Below, piece after piece: positions 15,144 through 22,404 of a stretch of 31,036 nucleotides of DNA. The stretch is from JALYNX01 sp964608055 (GTDB lineage: Bacteria; Actinomycetota; Acidimicrobiia; Spongiisociales; ZC4RG35): the NCBI GenBank assembly GCA_964608055.1, contig CAZSMJ010000009.1, positions 1 through 31,036 on the forward strand, written 5' to 3'. Each line of letters opens with the position of its first letter. The stretch's first letter is position 1. A model generated the notes under the pieces. That model saw only the letters and a list, made by a program, of their open reading frames with translations, was not told where the DNA came from and did not search any database. A program made the translations under genes and the position numbers.

Positions 15144-15455
15144 ATGCAGCCACCTCAGTTGACTGACGAACAGCGAAAAGCGGCGCTGGCAAAGGCAGCA
15201 GAAGCGAGACGCGTTCGCGCTGAAGTGAAGGAGCTCTTGAAAACAGGCTCCCTCCGGCTCTCCGAGCTGGTCAAGCGCGCCGAGACCGACAACATCCTCG
15301 CCGGGCTCAAGGTGGAGCGTGTCATCGCCTCGATGCCGGGCACCGGGAAGATCAAGGCCAAGCGGATGATGGAGACGCTGGGCATCGCGGACAACCGGCG
15401 TCTTCGGGGTCTTGGCGATAAGCAGAAAGAGGCCCTCCTAGCCGAGTTCTCATGA
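15144..15455 (+). CDS. mihF: Actinobacterial integration host factor (mIHF)
   Basis: A small nucleoid-associated DNA-binding protein specific to actinobacteria and unrelated to the HU/IHF fold. It has 103 residues. The N-terminal helix L-T-D-E-Q-R-K-A-A-L-x-K-A leads into R-A-E-V-K-E-L-L-K-T-G. The helix-two-turn-helix region M-P-G-T-G-K-I-K-A-K-R-M-M matches the mIHF signature (normally P-G-x-G-K), and the tail R-R-L-R-G-L-G-D-K-Q follows. The gene has a good ribosome binding site (GGAGAGGG). Its place between pyrF and gmk matches the order I recall in Mycobacterium. gmk starts one base after its stop. It is a strong marker for the phylum. Confidence 0.94.
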   Translation: MQPPQLTDEQRKAALAKAAEARRVRAEVKELLKTGSLRLSELVKRAETDNILAGLKVERVIASMPGTGKIKAKRMMETLGIADNRRLRGLGDKQKEALLAEFS

Positions 15456-15456
15456 C

Positions 15457-16023
15457 GTGAGCGGGCGGCTTCTGGTGGTGTCCGGGCCCTCAGGCTCCGG
15501 CAAGTCGAGCATCGTCAACGAGTTGCTCGAGCGACTCGACCTCGACTTCTCGGTTTCGGTGACCACCCGTCTTCCCCGGCCCGGTGAGCGACATGGCGTC
15601 CATTACACGTTCATCAGCCGCAAGGACTTCGAGGCGATGGTCGACGCTGGGGAGTTGCTGGAGTGGGCGCAGTACAACATCCGGTTCTACGGCACGCCGG
15701 CGGCTCCGGTCGCCGCGGCCAATGCGGTCGGACGTGATGTCCTGCTCGAGATCGAGATCCAGGGAGCGCGTCAGGTTCGGGAGAAAAGGCCCGACGCCCT
15801 CATGTTCTTCATAACTCCTCCTTCGCTGGGGGAGCTGGAGACGAGGCTGCTGCGACGCGGCGACACTTCGGCCGCCGACATCGAGGACCGACTCGCAGTA
15901 GCCGAGACCGAGATCGCCGAGGCCCCCGGGTTGTTCGACCACATAATCGTCAACGACAGACTCGATCGGGCCGTCTCCGAGATCGAGGCGCTGATTACGG
16001 GGGCGTCATCGGGTAACCTGTAG
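15457..16023 (+). CDS. gmk: Guanylate kinase
   Basis: It phosphorylates GMP to GDP with ATP. It has 188 residues. The P-loop S-G-P-S-G-S-G-K-S-S is at ~9-18, followed by S-V-T-T-R-x-P-R-P-G-E and V-H-Y-T-F (GMP binding). E-W-A-Q-Y, Y-G-T-P and a L-E-I-E-I-Q-G-A-R-Q-V segment come next, and the V-N-D segment is near the end. The start is GTG 15457, one nt after the mihF stop, so expression is likely coupled. rpoZ follows after 24 nt, a common actinobacterial arrangement. Confidence 0.96.
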   Translation: MSGRLLVVSGPSGSGKSSIVNELLERLDLDFSVSVTTRLPRPGERHGVHYTFISRKDFEAMVDAGELLEWAQYNIRFYGTPAAPVAAANAVGRDVLLEIEIQGARQVREKRPDALMFFITPPSLGELETRLLRRGDTSAADIEDRLAVAETEIAEAPGLFDHIIVNDRLDRAVSEIEALITGASSGNL

Positions 16024-16047
16024 TCACACCCCCTCCTCGAAGGACTC

Positions 16048-16269
16048 ATGAAACTCGAACAAGTCATCGATCAGATCGGCAACCGATTCGCGACCGTGGT
16101 CGTCTCAGCGCGCCGGGCCCGCCAGATCAACAGCTACTTCCACCAGCTCGGTGTCGGTTACGGAGAGTTCGTGCCGCCTCAGGTGCATTCCCTTTCGCGC
16201 AAGCCACTCACGATTGCCATGGAAGAGATCGCAGAGGGCAAAGTCTCAGTCGACACCGTCGAGGAGTAG
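16048..16269 (+). CDS. rpoZ: RNA polymerase omega subunit
   Basis: The omega subunit helps fold and assemble beta prime into RNA polymerase. It is a short form of 73 residues. The central S-A-R-R-A-R-Q-I-N-S-Y-F segment and the C-terminal K-P-L-T-I-A-M-E-E-I-A-E-G-K-V motif are characteristic. GAAGGA lies a few bases before the ATG. A CTGATT/TAACCT pair (15991-16019, 17-nt spacer) inside the end of gmk could be a weak internal promoter. The gene is followed 10 nt later by coaBC. Confidence 0.93.
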   Translation: MKLEQVIDQIGNRFATVVVSARRARQINSYFHQLGVGYGEFVPPQVHSLSRKPLTIAMEEIAEGKVSVDTVEE

Positions 16270-16279
16270 AGGGGCTCCG

Positions 16280-17458
16280 ATGCTCCACGGACGGCGGGTC
16301 GTCCTCTGTGTCACCGGGGGAGTCGCCGCCTATAAATCCGCATATCTCGCGCGTCGGCTGGTCGAGGCTGGGGCCGAAGTGCGAGTGGTCATGTCCGAAT
16401 CGGCGACTGAGTTCATCGGGCCGCAGACATTTGCCGCCATCACCGGCTTCCAACCGATTTCATCCTTGTTCGAAGGCGATTTGGTCTCACCGCACACCGA
16501 GCTCGGTCGTTGGGCGGACCTCGTAATCGTCGCTCCAGCTACAGCCGCCACGCTGGGCCGCCTGGCCACCGGCATCTCCTCGGATGCGGTCGGCGCCACT
16601 GTTCTCGCCACCACCTCTCCGGTCTTGCTGGCTCCCGCGATGCACACTGAGATGTGGGAGCACCCTGCAACCATTCGCAACCTCGAGATTCTGCGTGGCG
16701 ATGGTTACCACATGGTTGGCCCCGAGATCGGGCCGCTGGCCGGAGGTGACGTCGGAGTCGGGAGGGTGGCCGAGCCCGACGAGATCGTCGACGTCGCCAG
16801 CGACATCCTTGGCGGTGAGGGCAAAGGCCGCGTGGTGCTGGTCACCGCCGGGGGTACCAGGGAACCGGTCGATCCGGTCCGTTTCATTGGCAACCGCTCC
16901 TCCGGGAAGATGGGCCACGCCATCGCCGACGAGGCATCAAGGCGGGGATACGACGTGACCTTGGTGACGACTTCCGAGCTACCAGCCGATCCCTCGGTGA
17001 AGGTGGTTCGGGTGGAAACTGCCGACGAGATGTTGGAGGCGGTCGGCGGCATCGATCCCGAGATCGCGGTGATGTCCGCGGCGGTGGCCGATTTCAAGCC
17101 CCGGTCCAGCCAGACGTCGAAGATTGCGCGCTCTGAGGGACTCGACTCGATCGAATTGACGGCTACCCCTGACATTCTCGCCTCGGTGGTGGCCCGCGAC
17201 CATCGGCCGTTCACAGTCGGGTTCGCTGCCGAGACCGGAGGCGTGGAGCGAGCGATCGACAAGGCAAAGCGCAAGTCGGTGGATCTGCTGGTCTACAACG
17301 ACGTTTCTGAGCCGGGCTCGGGGTTCGGCACCGACACCAATCGTGTCGTGATCATCGACAAGGACGGGAGCACGGTCGATTGGCCGCTCCAGTCGAAGCG
17401 TCAAGTTGCCGAGCGGCTCTGGGACCGGATTGATGAAGAGCTGGCGGGGAGGGAGTAA
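16280..17458 (+). CDS. coaBC: Bifunctional phosphopantothenoylcysteine decarboxylase / phosphopantothenate-cysteine ligase
   Basis: It carries two consecutive steps of coenzyme A synthesis. It has 392 residues. The N-terminal CoaC flavoprotein (~1-180) starts V-V-L-C-V-T-G-G-V-A-A-Y-K and has the active-site His72 in S-P-H-T-E-L-G-R-W-A-D-L. The P-A-M-H-T-E-M-W loop at ~119-126 has His where many bacteria have Asn. The substrate-clamp Cys of other phyla is Gly (L-A-G-G-D-V-G-V-G-R), a change I associate with actinobacterial forms. The C-terminal CoaB half begins near 184 with T-A-G-G-T-R-E-P-V-D-P-V-R-F-I-G-N-R and contains S-A-A-V-A-D-F. ATG 16280 is 10 nt after rpoZ. The stop TAA lies in a hairpin shared with the metK start region. 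Confidence 0.95.
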   Translation: MLHGRRVVLCVTGGVAAYKSAYLARRLVEAGAEVRVVMSESATEFIGPQTFAAITGFQPISSLFEGDLVSPHTELGRWADLVIVAPATAATLGRLATGISSDAVGATVLATTSPVLLAPAMHTEMWEHPATIRNLEILRGDGYHMVGPEIGPLAGGDVGVGRVAEPDEIVDVASDILGGEGKGRVVLVTAGGTREPVDPVRFIGNRSSGKMGHAIADEASRRGYDVTLVTTSELPADPSVKVVRVETADEMLEAVGGIDPEIAVMSAAVADFKPRSSQTSKIARSEGLDSIELTATPDILASVVARDHRPFTVGFAAETGGVERAIDKAKRKSVDLLVYNDVSEPGSGFGTDTNRVVIIDKDGSTVDWPLQSKRQVAERLWDRIDEELAGRE

Positions 17459-17469
17459 TCTCGCTCCCC
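17446..17469 (+). repeat. Hairpin at the coaBC stop / metK start junction
   Basis: GGGGAGGGAG (17446-17455) can pair with CTCGCTCCCC (17460-17469) around a TAAT loop. The stem is 10 bp with a single G-G mismatch. The only Shine-Dalgarno-like sequence for metK is inside the 5' arm. There is no T-run, so it is not a typical terminator. Confidence 0.5.
17456..17461 (+). promoter_or_regulatory. Putative -10 element of a leaderless metK transcript
   Basis: TAATCT fits TANNNT and ends 9 nt before the metK ATG. It includes the coaBC stop. A TTGATG at 17430-17435 is 20 nt upstream, a long spacer. It competes with the hairpin interpretation of the same bases. Confidence 0.35.
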
Positions 17470-17470
17470 C

Positions 17471-18610
17471 ATGAGGCGTTGGTATTTCACATCTGAATCG
17501 GTGACCGAGGGTCACCCCGACAAGGTGGCTGACGCCATCTCGGACAGCGTCCTCGACGCCGCCCTCACCAGCAGCCCAGGAGCCCGGGTCGCTTGCGAGA
17601 CGTTCGTGACTACCCGCCTCGCCGTCGTTGGCGGGGAGATCACGGCCGGAGGCGCCATAGATGTCGACGGAATAGTCAGGGAGACCGTGGCCCGCATCGG
17701 CTACGACGGTTTCGACCCGGACTTCTCTGCGGACAGCCTCGAGATCCAGAACCGGATTCACGAGCAGAGCGCGGACATCGCTGCCGGCGTCGACCGTGAC
17801 CTTGGTGCGGGGGACCAGGGCCTGATGTTCGGCTTCGCCGTGGATGAGACCGAGGAACTGATGCCCCTTCCGATCCAGCTCGCCCATCGCATGGCCGAGC
17901 GTCTCTCCGAAGTGAGAAGGATCGGCAAGCTCGACTATCTGCGCCCCGATGGGAAGACCCAGGTGATGGTTCGCTACGAGGGGACACGACCGGTTGCGGT
18001 AGAGAAGGTGTTGATCTCCGCCCACCATGCCCCGGACAAGGACCAGGAAGAGATGGCCGAGGAAGTCTTCGACACAGTTGTCGGCGCCGTCGTGCCCGAG
18101 GACATGCTCACCTCCGCGTTGGAGTTCATCTTCAACCCGTCCGGCCGATTCGTGATTGGGGGCCCGGTCGCCGACACCGGGCTCACCGGCCGCAAGATCA
18201 TTGTCGACACCTACGGTGGCTATGCCCGACATGGCGGCGGGGCCTTCTCCGGAAAGGACGCCACCAAGGTCGACCGATCGGCTGCCTACGCCGCCCGCTG
18301 GGCGGCCAAGAACCTGGTGGCAGCGGGAGTGGCCGACAAACTCGAGATCCAACTCTCCTACGCCATCGGTCGCGCCGAGCCGTTCTCGATCCATGTCGAG
18401 ACCTTTGGCACCGAGAAGGTGGCACCGGAGACGATTGAAACGGTCGTCGACGAGGTGTTCGATTTCCGCCCGGCCTCGGTGATCGCCCAACTCGACCTGA
18501 CCAAGCCGGTGTTCGCCCCCACCGCGGCCTACGGCCACTTCGGCCGATCTGGCTTCTCCTGGGAGAGACTCGACCGGGTAGAGGCAATCAGAGCGGCGGC
18601 CGGTCTCTGA
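17471..18610 (+). CDS. metK: S-adenosylmethionine synthetase
   Basis: It makes S-adenosylmethionine from methionine and ATP. It has 379 residues. F-T-S-E-S-V-T-E-G-H-P-D-K at the N-terminus, the signature G-A-G-D-Q-G-L-M-F-G-F-A near ~115-126, and the P-loop-like G-G-G-A-F-S-G-K-D-A-T-K-V-D-R-S with the following A-A-Y are all intact. The start region has no normally spaced ribosome binding site: a G-rich stretch is 15 nt away in a hairpin, and TAATCT lies 9 nt upstream. The 12-nt gap to coaBC is too short for a SAM riboswitch. The stop TGA overlaps the proposed CTG start of priA. Confidence 0.97.
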   Translation: MRRWYFTSESVTEGHPDKVADAISDSVLDAALTSSPGARVACETFVTTRLAVVGGEITAGGAIDVDGIVRETVARIGYDGFDPDFSADSLEIQNRIHEQSADIAAGVDRDLGAGDQGLMFGFAVDETEELMPLPIQLAHRMAERLSEVRRIGKLDYLRPDGKTQVMVRYEGTRPVAVEKVLISAHHAPDKDQEEMAEEVFDTVVGAVVPEDMLTSALEFIFNPSGRFVIGGPVADTGLTGRKIIVDTYGGYARHGGGAFSGKDATKVDRSAAYAARWAAKNLVAAGVADKLEIQLSYAIGRAEPFSIHVETFGTEKVAPETIETVVDEVFDFRPASVIAQLDLTKPVFAPTAAYGHFGRSGFSWERLDRVEAIRAAAGL

Positions 18611-20385
18611 GTCGACCGGCGGCTCGGGTTGTCCCCAGCGTCCCCACTTTTGCCGTAGACCAGGGTTTTTGGTACTCGATCCCCGCTCATCTTCAGGGCT
18701 TGGTGAAGATCGGGTCGATCGTGCGGGTTCCATTGGGGGGTCGCAAGACTCGTGGCTACGTCGTCGAGCTGACGGCTGACCGCGGTGGAAATCTCAAAGA
18801 TCTTGGCGCCGTCTCGGGCGTGGCCCCTGTCTTCGACGCAAATCTCCTCAAAGCGCTTCATTGGGCGGCCGTCCACTACGTGGCGCCTGTCTCGGTCCTT
18901 CTCGACCGTTCGACTCCGCCCAACCTCCCGAAGACGATGGGAAAGCAGCCCGGTGGAACCGTGGCGGAAAGGTCGATCCCTCACCCTTTGACCTCGGTGG
19001 CGCTGGCGGCGGCTCAGGGAAAACGGCGACCGGTGGCGGCCATCGTCAGCGGGAGCCATTCCACCGATTGGCTCTGGTCGTTGGCCACTGTCCTCAACTC
19101 CGGGAAATCAGTCCTGGTCATCGCCGCCACTGCGACCGAAGTCGAGGCCCTGGCGGGGCCGGCCGAGGCCGCCTTCGGGGATCGGGTCGTCGCTGTCGCC
19201 GGTGAAGCCCCGAGGGAGGTGACACGGTCCTGGGAAGCAGCGCAAGGCCCCGGTCGTCTTGTCATAGGGACCCCGAGGGTCGCCACCTGGCTGGTGGCCG
19301 GGCTGGCCTTGGCCGTCGTCATCGAAGAGGGTCGTCGGGCCATGAAGGATCGGCAGACGCCGACCATCCATGTGCGGGACATCATGACCACCCGCTCCCG
19401 GGTGGAGGGTTTCGCTCTGGTGTTCATCGGCCCCACCCCGTCGCTCGAAGTCCTGGCGGCGGGTGGTGAGGTGAGTCGAGCCACCCCCCGGGCGTGGCCC
19501 CTGGTGGAAGTGGTGGACCGCACCGAGGACCCGCCGGGAGCGGGTTTTCTCTCCGAGCGGACTATTTCGGCTTTGCGTGCCGTTGCCGCGGCCGGGCGCC
19601 GCTCCTTCGTCTTCACCCACGTGAGGGCGGCGGAGGCGTCGATGCGGTGTACCCAATGCCGGCGGGTGAGGCGATGTCAGGAATGTGGGTCTCGGCTCGG
19701 GCGCACCGAGGCCTGCGGCAGATGTGGGGCTCCGGCTGCGAGCTGCGCCCACTGTGGATCGACGACATTCGAAGAGATGGGCTCGGTTCCCGAGCGACTG
19801 GTCTCCGAGATCAACCGTCGGCTCGGACCGGGGATGTCCGGGGTCCACCCGACCCAGGTCTCAGTGTCGGTGGGGACCGAGCGTGACCTTGCGGGGCTGT
19901 CCGGGATGGGGCTGGTGGTTGCTGCGGACTCCGACTCTTTGATGTTGGGGCACAACTACCGCGCCGGTGAGGAGGCGCTTCGCATTCTGGCTCGTCTCGC
20001 CAACACTCTGGAGCTCGGTCCTGGGCGTCGGATGATCGTGCAAACGTCGCTGCCGGAGTCGGATCTGGTGACCGCCCTGCGCCGGGGGGATCCGATTCCT
20101 TATCTCGAGGCCCAGCTCCTGGCGAGGGCGCAGGTGGGACTGCCCCCGGCTTCGGAGATCATTGCTGTCGAATTGAGGGGGAAGGGGTCGACGATCGAGG
20201 CCGACACTGAGATTCGTGCCCTGGGTGCGGGGACAGTGCTCGGGCCGGCGGTGATGCCCGAACGCAATCGCTGGCTCCTGCAGGGCGCTCTCGGGCAGGT
20301 TCGGCTGGGGTTGCGTCCTCTGGTCCAGGGCTGGCGAGAGCGGGGGTGGGCCGTCCGTGTCGACTCCGACCCGATCGATCTCTGA
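18607..20385 (+). CDS. priA: PriA-like primosomal protein N', helicase-inactive actinobacterial type
   Basis: PriA recognises stalled replication forks and reloads the replisome. The predicted length is 592 residues. The first ATG/GTG/TTG in frame is TTG 18700, but the 31 codons before it read A-R-V-V-P-S-V-P-T-F, then F-W-Y-S-I-P, continuing into G-S-I-V-R-V-P-L-G-G. That is the normal PriA N-terminal DNA-binding domain, so I place the start at CTG 18607, which overlaps the metK stop as CTGA. The Walker A site is degenerate (V-S-G-S-H-S-T-D at ~147-154) and the Walker B/DEEH region reads V-V-I-E-E-G-R-R. Eight zinc cysteines remain as four CxxC pairs (~348-383). Loss of helicase motifs is known for actinobacterial PriA; the start codon is my inference. 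Confidence 0.88.
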   Translation: MSRPAARVVPSVPTFAVDQGFWYSIPAHLQGLVKIGSIVRVPLGGRKTRGYVVELTADRGGNLKDLGAVSGVAPVFDANLLKALHWAAVHYVAPVSVLLDRSTPPNLPKTMGKQPGGTVAERSIPHPLTSVALAAAQGKRRPVAAIVSGSHSTDWLWSLATVLNSGKSVLVIAATATEVEALAGPAEAAFGDRVVAVAGEAPREVTRSWEAAQGPGRLVIGTPRVATWLVAGLALAVVIEEGRRAMKDRQTPTIHVRDIMTTRSRVEGFALVFIGPTPSLEVLAAGGEVSRATPRAWPLVEVVDRTEDPPGAGFLSERTISALRAVAAAGRRSFVFTHVRAAEASMRCTQCRRVRRCQECGSRLGRTEACGRCGAPAASCAHCGSTTFEEMGSVPERLVSEINRRLGPGMSGVHPTQVSVSVGTERDLAGLSGMGLVVAADSDSLMLGHNYRAGEEALRILARLANTLELGPGRRMIVQTSLPESDLVTALRRGDPIPYLEAQLLARAQVGLPPASEIIAVELRGKGSTIEADTEIRALGAGTVLGPAVMPERNRWLLQGALGQVRLGLRPLVQGWRERGWAVRVDSDPIDL

Positions 20386-20461
20386 GTATTCACCTGAGCC
20401 TCGGGCCACAGGCATGTCACAATGGGATTCGGAGACCGCAAATCGAACGCGGGAGACACCC

Positions 20462-20587
20462 ATGGCCAGCAAAGACAAAGGCGTCAAGAGCACGAAAAAA
20501 GTCGCCTCCAAGGACCTGAAGCAGAAGCGTCAGGCCAAGAGGGATAAGAAGACCGCCGCCACCAGCAAGACCCACAAGATCAACTGA
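20462..20587 (+). CDS. Small lysine-rich basic protein, 41 residues
   Basis: ATG 20462 is preceded by GGGAGA (20451-20456) at 5 nt spacing, a good ribosome binding site. The product begins MASKDKGVKSTKKV and has 13 Lys and 2 Arg among 41 residues, with no hydrophobic segment or cysteine. It should be soluble, largely unstructured and able to bind nucleic acid or ribosomes, but I do not recognise a named family with certainty. It sits 76 nt after priA and overlaps the end of the opposite-strand cbiO by 8 nt. The frame is open upstream to 20357, but that extension lacks a ribosome binding site and looks non-coding. Confidence is moderate because of its size. Confidence 0.65.
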   Translation: MASKDKGVKSTKKVASKDLKQKRQAKRDKKTAATSKTHKIN

Positions 20588-21350
20588 CGGCTTCGCCCGC
20601 CGGAGTCGGGGCCCGAGCCAACAAGTGGAGGGCCGCAGGCAGGGCGAGCCGATGGGCTGCCAGCAGATCGGCATCGGACAGAAGAGTTGCTGTTGCCCCG
20701 TCGGCGACGATCCTCCCCGAATCGATGATCACGGAGCGAGGACAAACCTCGAGAGCATAGAGCAGGTCATGGGTCACGATGAGTTGGGTCACGTCGAGAC
20801 TGAGCAGGGCGTGGGTCAGGTCCTGACGGCTGGCGGGGTCGAGATTCGAGGTCGGCTCATCGAGTACCAGGATCTCGGGCTGCATCGCCATCACCCCAGC
20901 CATTGACACCCTTCGCTTCTGTCCAAAGGAGAGGTGGTTCGGCGCCCGGTCGGCGAGGTCCACCACCTCGAGCGCCGCCAGGGCAGTCCCGACTCGTTTC
21001 TCCAGCTCCGCCCCGGCCAGTCCGAGGTTTCGGGGCCCGAACTCGACGTCCTCGCGCACTGTGGGCATGAACAATTGATCGTCTGGATCCTGGAACACCA
21101 GGCCGACCCGGCGCCGGATCTCGAGGAGGTTCGGCGCAGTGACAGGGAGGCCGGACACCGTCACCGTCCCCCGCTGAGCTCGGTGAATCCCGTTCATGTG
21201 AAGGATGAGAGTTGTCTTGCCGGCCCCGTTGGGCCCGAGCAGCGCAACCCTCTCTCCGCGATGGATGTGGAGATCGATGTGCTTCAGGGCCTCGGTGCCG
21301 TCGGGATAGGCGAAGTCGAGTCCCAGGATTTCGATGACCGGCGTGGTCAT
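20580..21350 (-). CDS. cbiO: ECF metal transporter ATPase (CbiO/NikO)
   Basis: The ATP-binding subunit of an energy-coupling-factor importer for cobalt or nickel, on the cytoplasmic face. It has 256 residues. Walker A G-P-N-G-A-G-K-T-T is at 39-47, the Q-loop F-Q-D-P-D-D-Q-L-F at 86-94, and the ABC signature L-S-F-G-Q-K-R-R at 140-147, a form typical of ECF ATPases. Walker B L-V-L-D-E-P-T-S is at 161-168 and the switch V-T-H-D at 192-195. ATG 21350 overlaps the cbiQ stop (ATGA); an in-frame GTG... or ATG farther upstream lies inside cbiQ. A single ATPase gene implies a homodimer. It is the last gene of a four-gene transporter operon. Confidence 0.94.
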   Translation of the reverse strand: MTTPVIEILGLDFAYPDGTEALKHIDLHIHRGERVALLGPNGAGKTTLILHMNGIHRAQRGTVTVSGLPVTAPNLLEIRRRVGLVFQDPDDQLFMPTVREDVEFGPRNLGLAGAELEKRVGTALAALEVVDLADRAPNHLSFGQKRRVSMAGVMAMQPEILVLDEPTSNLDPASRQDLTHALLSLDVTQLIVTHDLLYALEVCPRSVIIDSGRIVADGATATLLSDADLLAAHRLALPAALHLLARAPTPAGEAVS

Positions 21351-22111
21351 GTCGTGAGTCCGGCCGTGATGGCAACCGCCCAGAAACATCCGGCCACGAG
21401 GAGTGCGAACGCCCATTCCCCGGGTGTGGCCTTCACCCGCGACGACGCCGGCATCTCCCCGGCGTAACCCCGTGATTCCATGGCCAGATAGACACGCTCC
21501 CCGCGCTCATAGGTGCGGATGAACATCGTCCCCATGGCGCGCCCGTAGGGGCCCCAATGAGCGATGCTCGATCCCTGGTGGCCGCGGGCGGCCAGCGCAA
21601 GGCGCATCCGGTTGAGGTCACCGACCACGACGTCGATGTAGCGGACCATGAACCCGAGAATGGCCGTGACCAACCTGGGAACCCGAAGCGAGTCGAAGCC
21701 GCGCAGGAGATCCGCGATCTCGGTGGAAGCTCCAAGGAGGATCGCGGTGACCAGCCCGAGACTCGCCTTGGCCAGCAGGTTCCACATGTCCCAGAGACCC
21801 TGTTCGGAGAGCAAGAGGCCGAGCACTTCGACTCGTGGATCCGCTCCAAAAACCGGAAAAAGGAGTGCAAGCAGGGCGAATGGAGCAAGCACCAGCATCC
21901 GGCTGAGCAGAAAGCGGATCGGGATCCGGGCGATGACGACCAATGTGAGGAGAACCGACGCGTAAGCGGCGAACGCCCAGAATGCCGTCCGCGGCGTGCT
22001 GATGACTGCACCCAGCATCACCAGGGCGGCGGCAATCTTCACCTGTGGCGAGAGCCGGTGCAGCGGAGAGTGGGCATGTACGAAGAGGGCGTGGCCGTGT
22101 GAGCCGCTCAC
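21347..22111 (-). CDS. cbiQ: ECF metal transporter transmembrane coupling protein (CbiQ/NikQ)
   Basis: The membrane T-component that connects the ATPase to the substrate-binding CbiM. It has 254 residues with about five or six hydrophobic segments. Two coupling-helix motifs of the Ala-Arg-Gly or Ser-Arg-Gly type are visible: A-L-A-A-R-G-H and A-M-E-S-R-G-Y-A-G-E. The N-terminus is His-rich (S-G-S-H-G-H-A-L-F-V-H-A-H-S-P-L-H), as is common in metal-type CbiQ. The start is GTG 22111, overlapping the cbiN stop (GTGA). Confidence 0.93.
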   Translation of the reverse strand: MSGSHGHALFVHAHSPLHRLSPQVKIAAALVMLGAVISTPRTAFWAFAAYASVLLTLVVIARIPIRFLLSRMLVLAPFALLALLFPVFGADPRVEVLGLLLSEQGLWDMWNLLAKASLGLVTAILLGASTEIADLLRGFDSLRVPRLVTAILGFMVRYIDVVVGDLNRMRLALAARGHQGSSIAHWGPYGRAMGTMFIRTYERGERVYLAMESRGYAGEMPASSRVKATPGEWAFALLVAGCFWAVAITAGLTT

Positions 22112-22404
22112 TTCTCCGCCGTCGTCTTGCGCGCCTTGGCCAGGGAAAGGACGAAGAAGCCAAGACCCAGTGTGGCCAGAACCCCAACCACGCCCGACAG
22201 AATGAGACGTGAAGGGTCGTCGCCCCCGTAGTCGGCGAGAGGTGACTCGGCCAGCGGATGCTCGTTGGCTGTGTCGAGAAGGCCTTCCTGCTCGGCCACA
22301 TATTCGAGTCCGTCGGGTTGCGAGGAAGCGAACTGTGAGAGGACCACCGCGATCACCAGTGTGCCCAGTAGGCCGACCCCGAAGAGAGCCATCCCCCTCC
22401 TCAC
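22108..22404 (-). CDS. cbiN: ECF metal transporter small subunit, PDGLE domain (CbiN-like)
   Basis: A small membrane protein of 98 residues with one hydrophobic helix at each end. The extracytoplasmic loop begins S-S-Q-P-D-G-L-E-Y-V-A, the PDGLE signature of CbiN/NikN partners of CbiM. These are thought to help metal enter the CbiM site. The loop continues with an acidic, proline-containing stretch. The start GTG overlaps the cbiM stop (GTGA) and the 3' end overlaps cbiQ. The lone PDGLE protein, separate from CbiM, resembles CbiMN systems, but substrate cannot be read from it. Confidence 0.88.
   Translation of the reverse strand: MRRGMALFGVGLLGTLVIAVVLSQFASSQPDGLEYVAEQEGLLDTANEHPLAESPLADYGGDDPSRLILSGVVGVLATLGLGFFVLSLAKARKTTAEK

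Noticed and set aside
17459..17470. SAM riboswitch upstream of metK
   Set aside because: Only 12 nt separate coaBC from metK; no SAM riboswitch class fits there.
16979..18733. Long minus-strand open frame opposite coaBC and metK (584 codons)
   Set aside because: Antisense shadow; both plus-strand genes are intact and conserved, and the translation shows no family motif.
20386..20461. Promoter for the 41-residue protein
   Set aside because: No TANNNT hexamer with a -35 partner is visible in the gap; read-through from priA is simpler.
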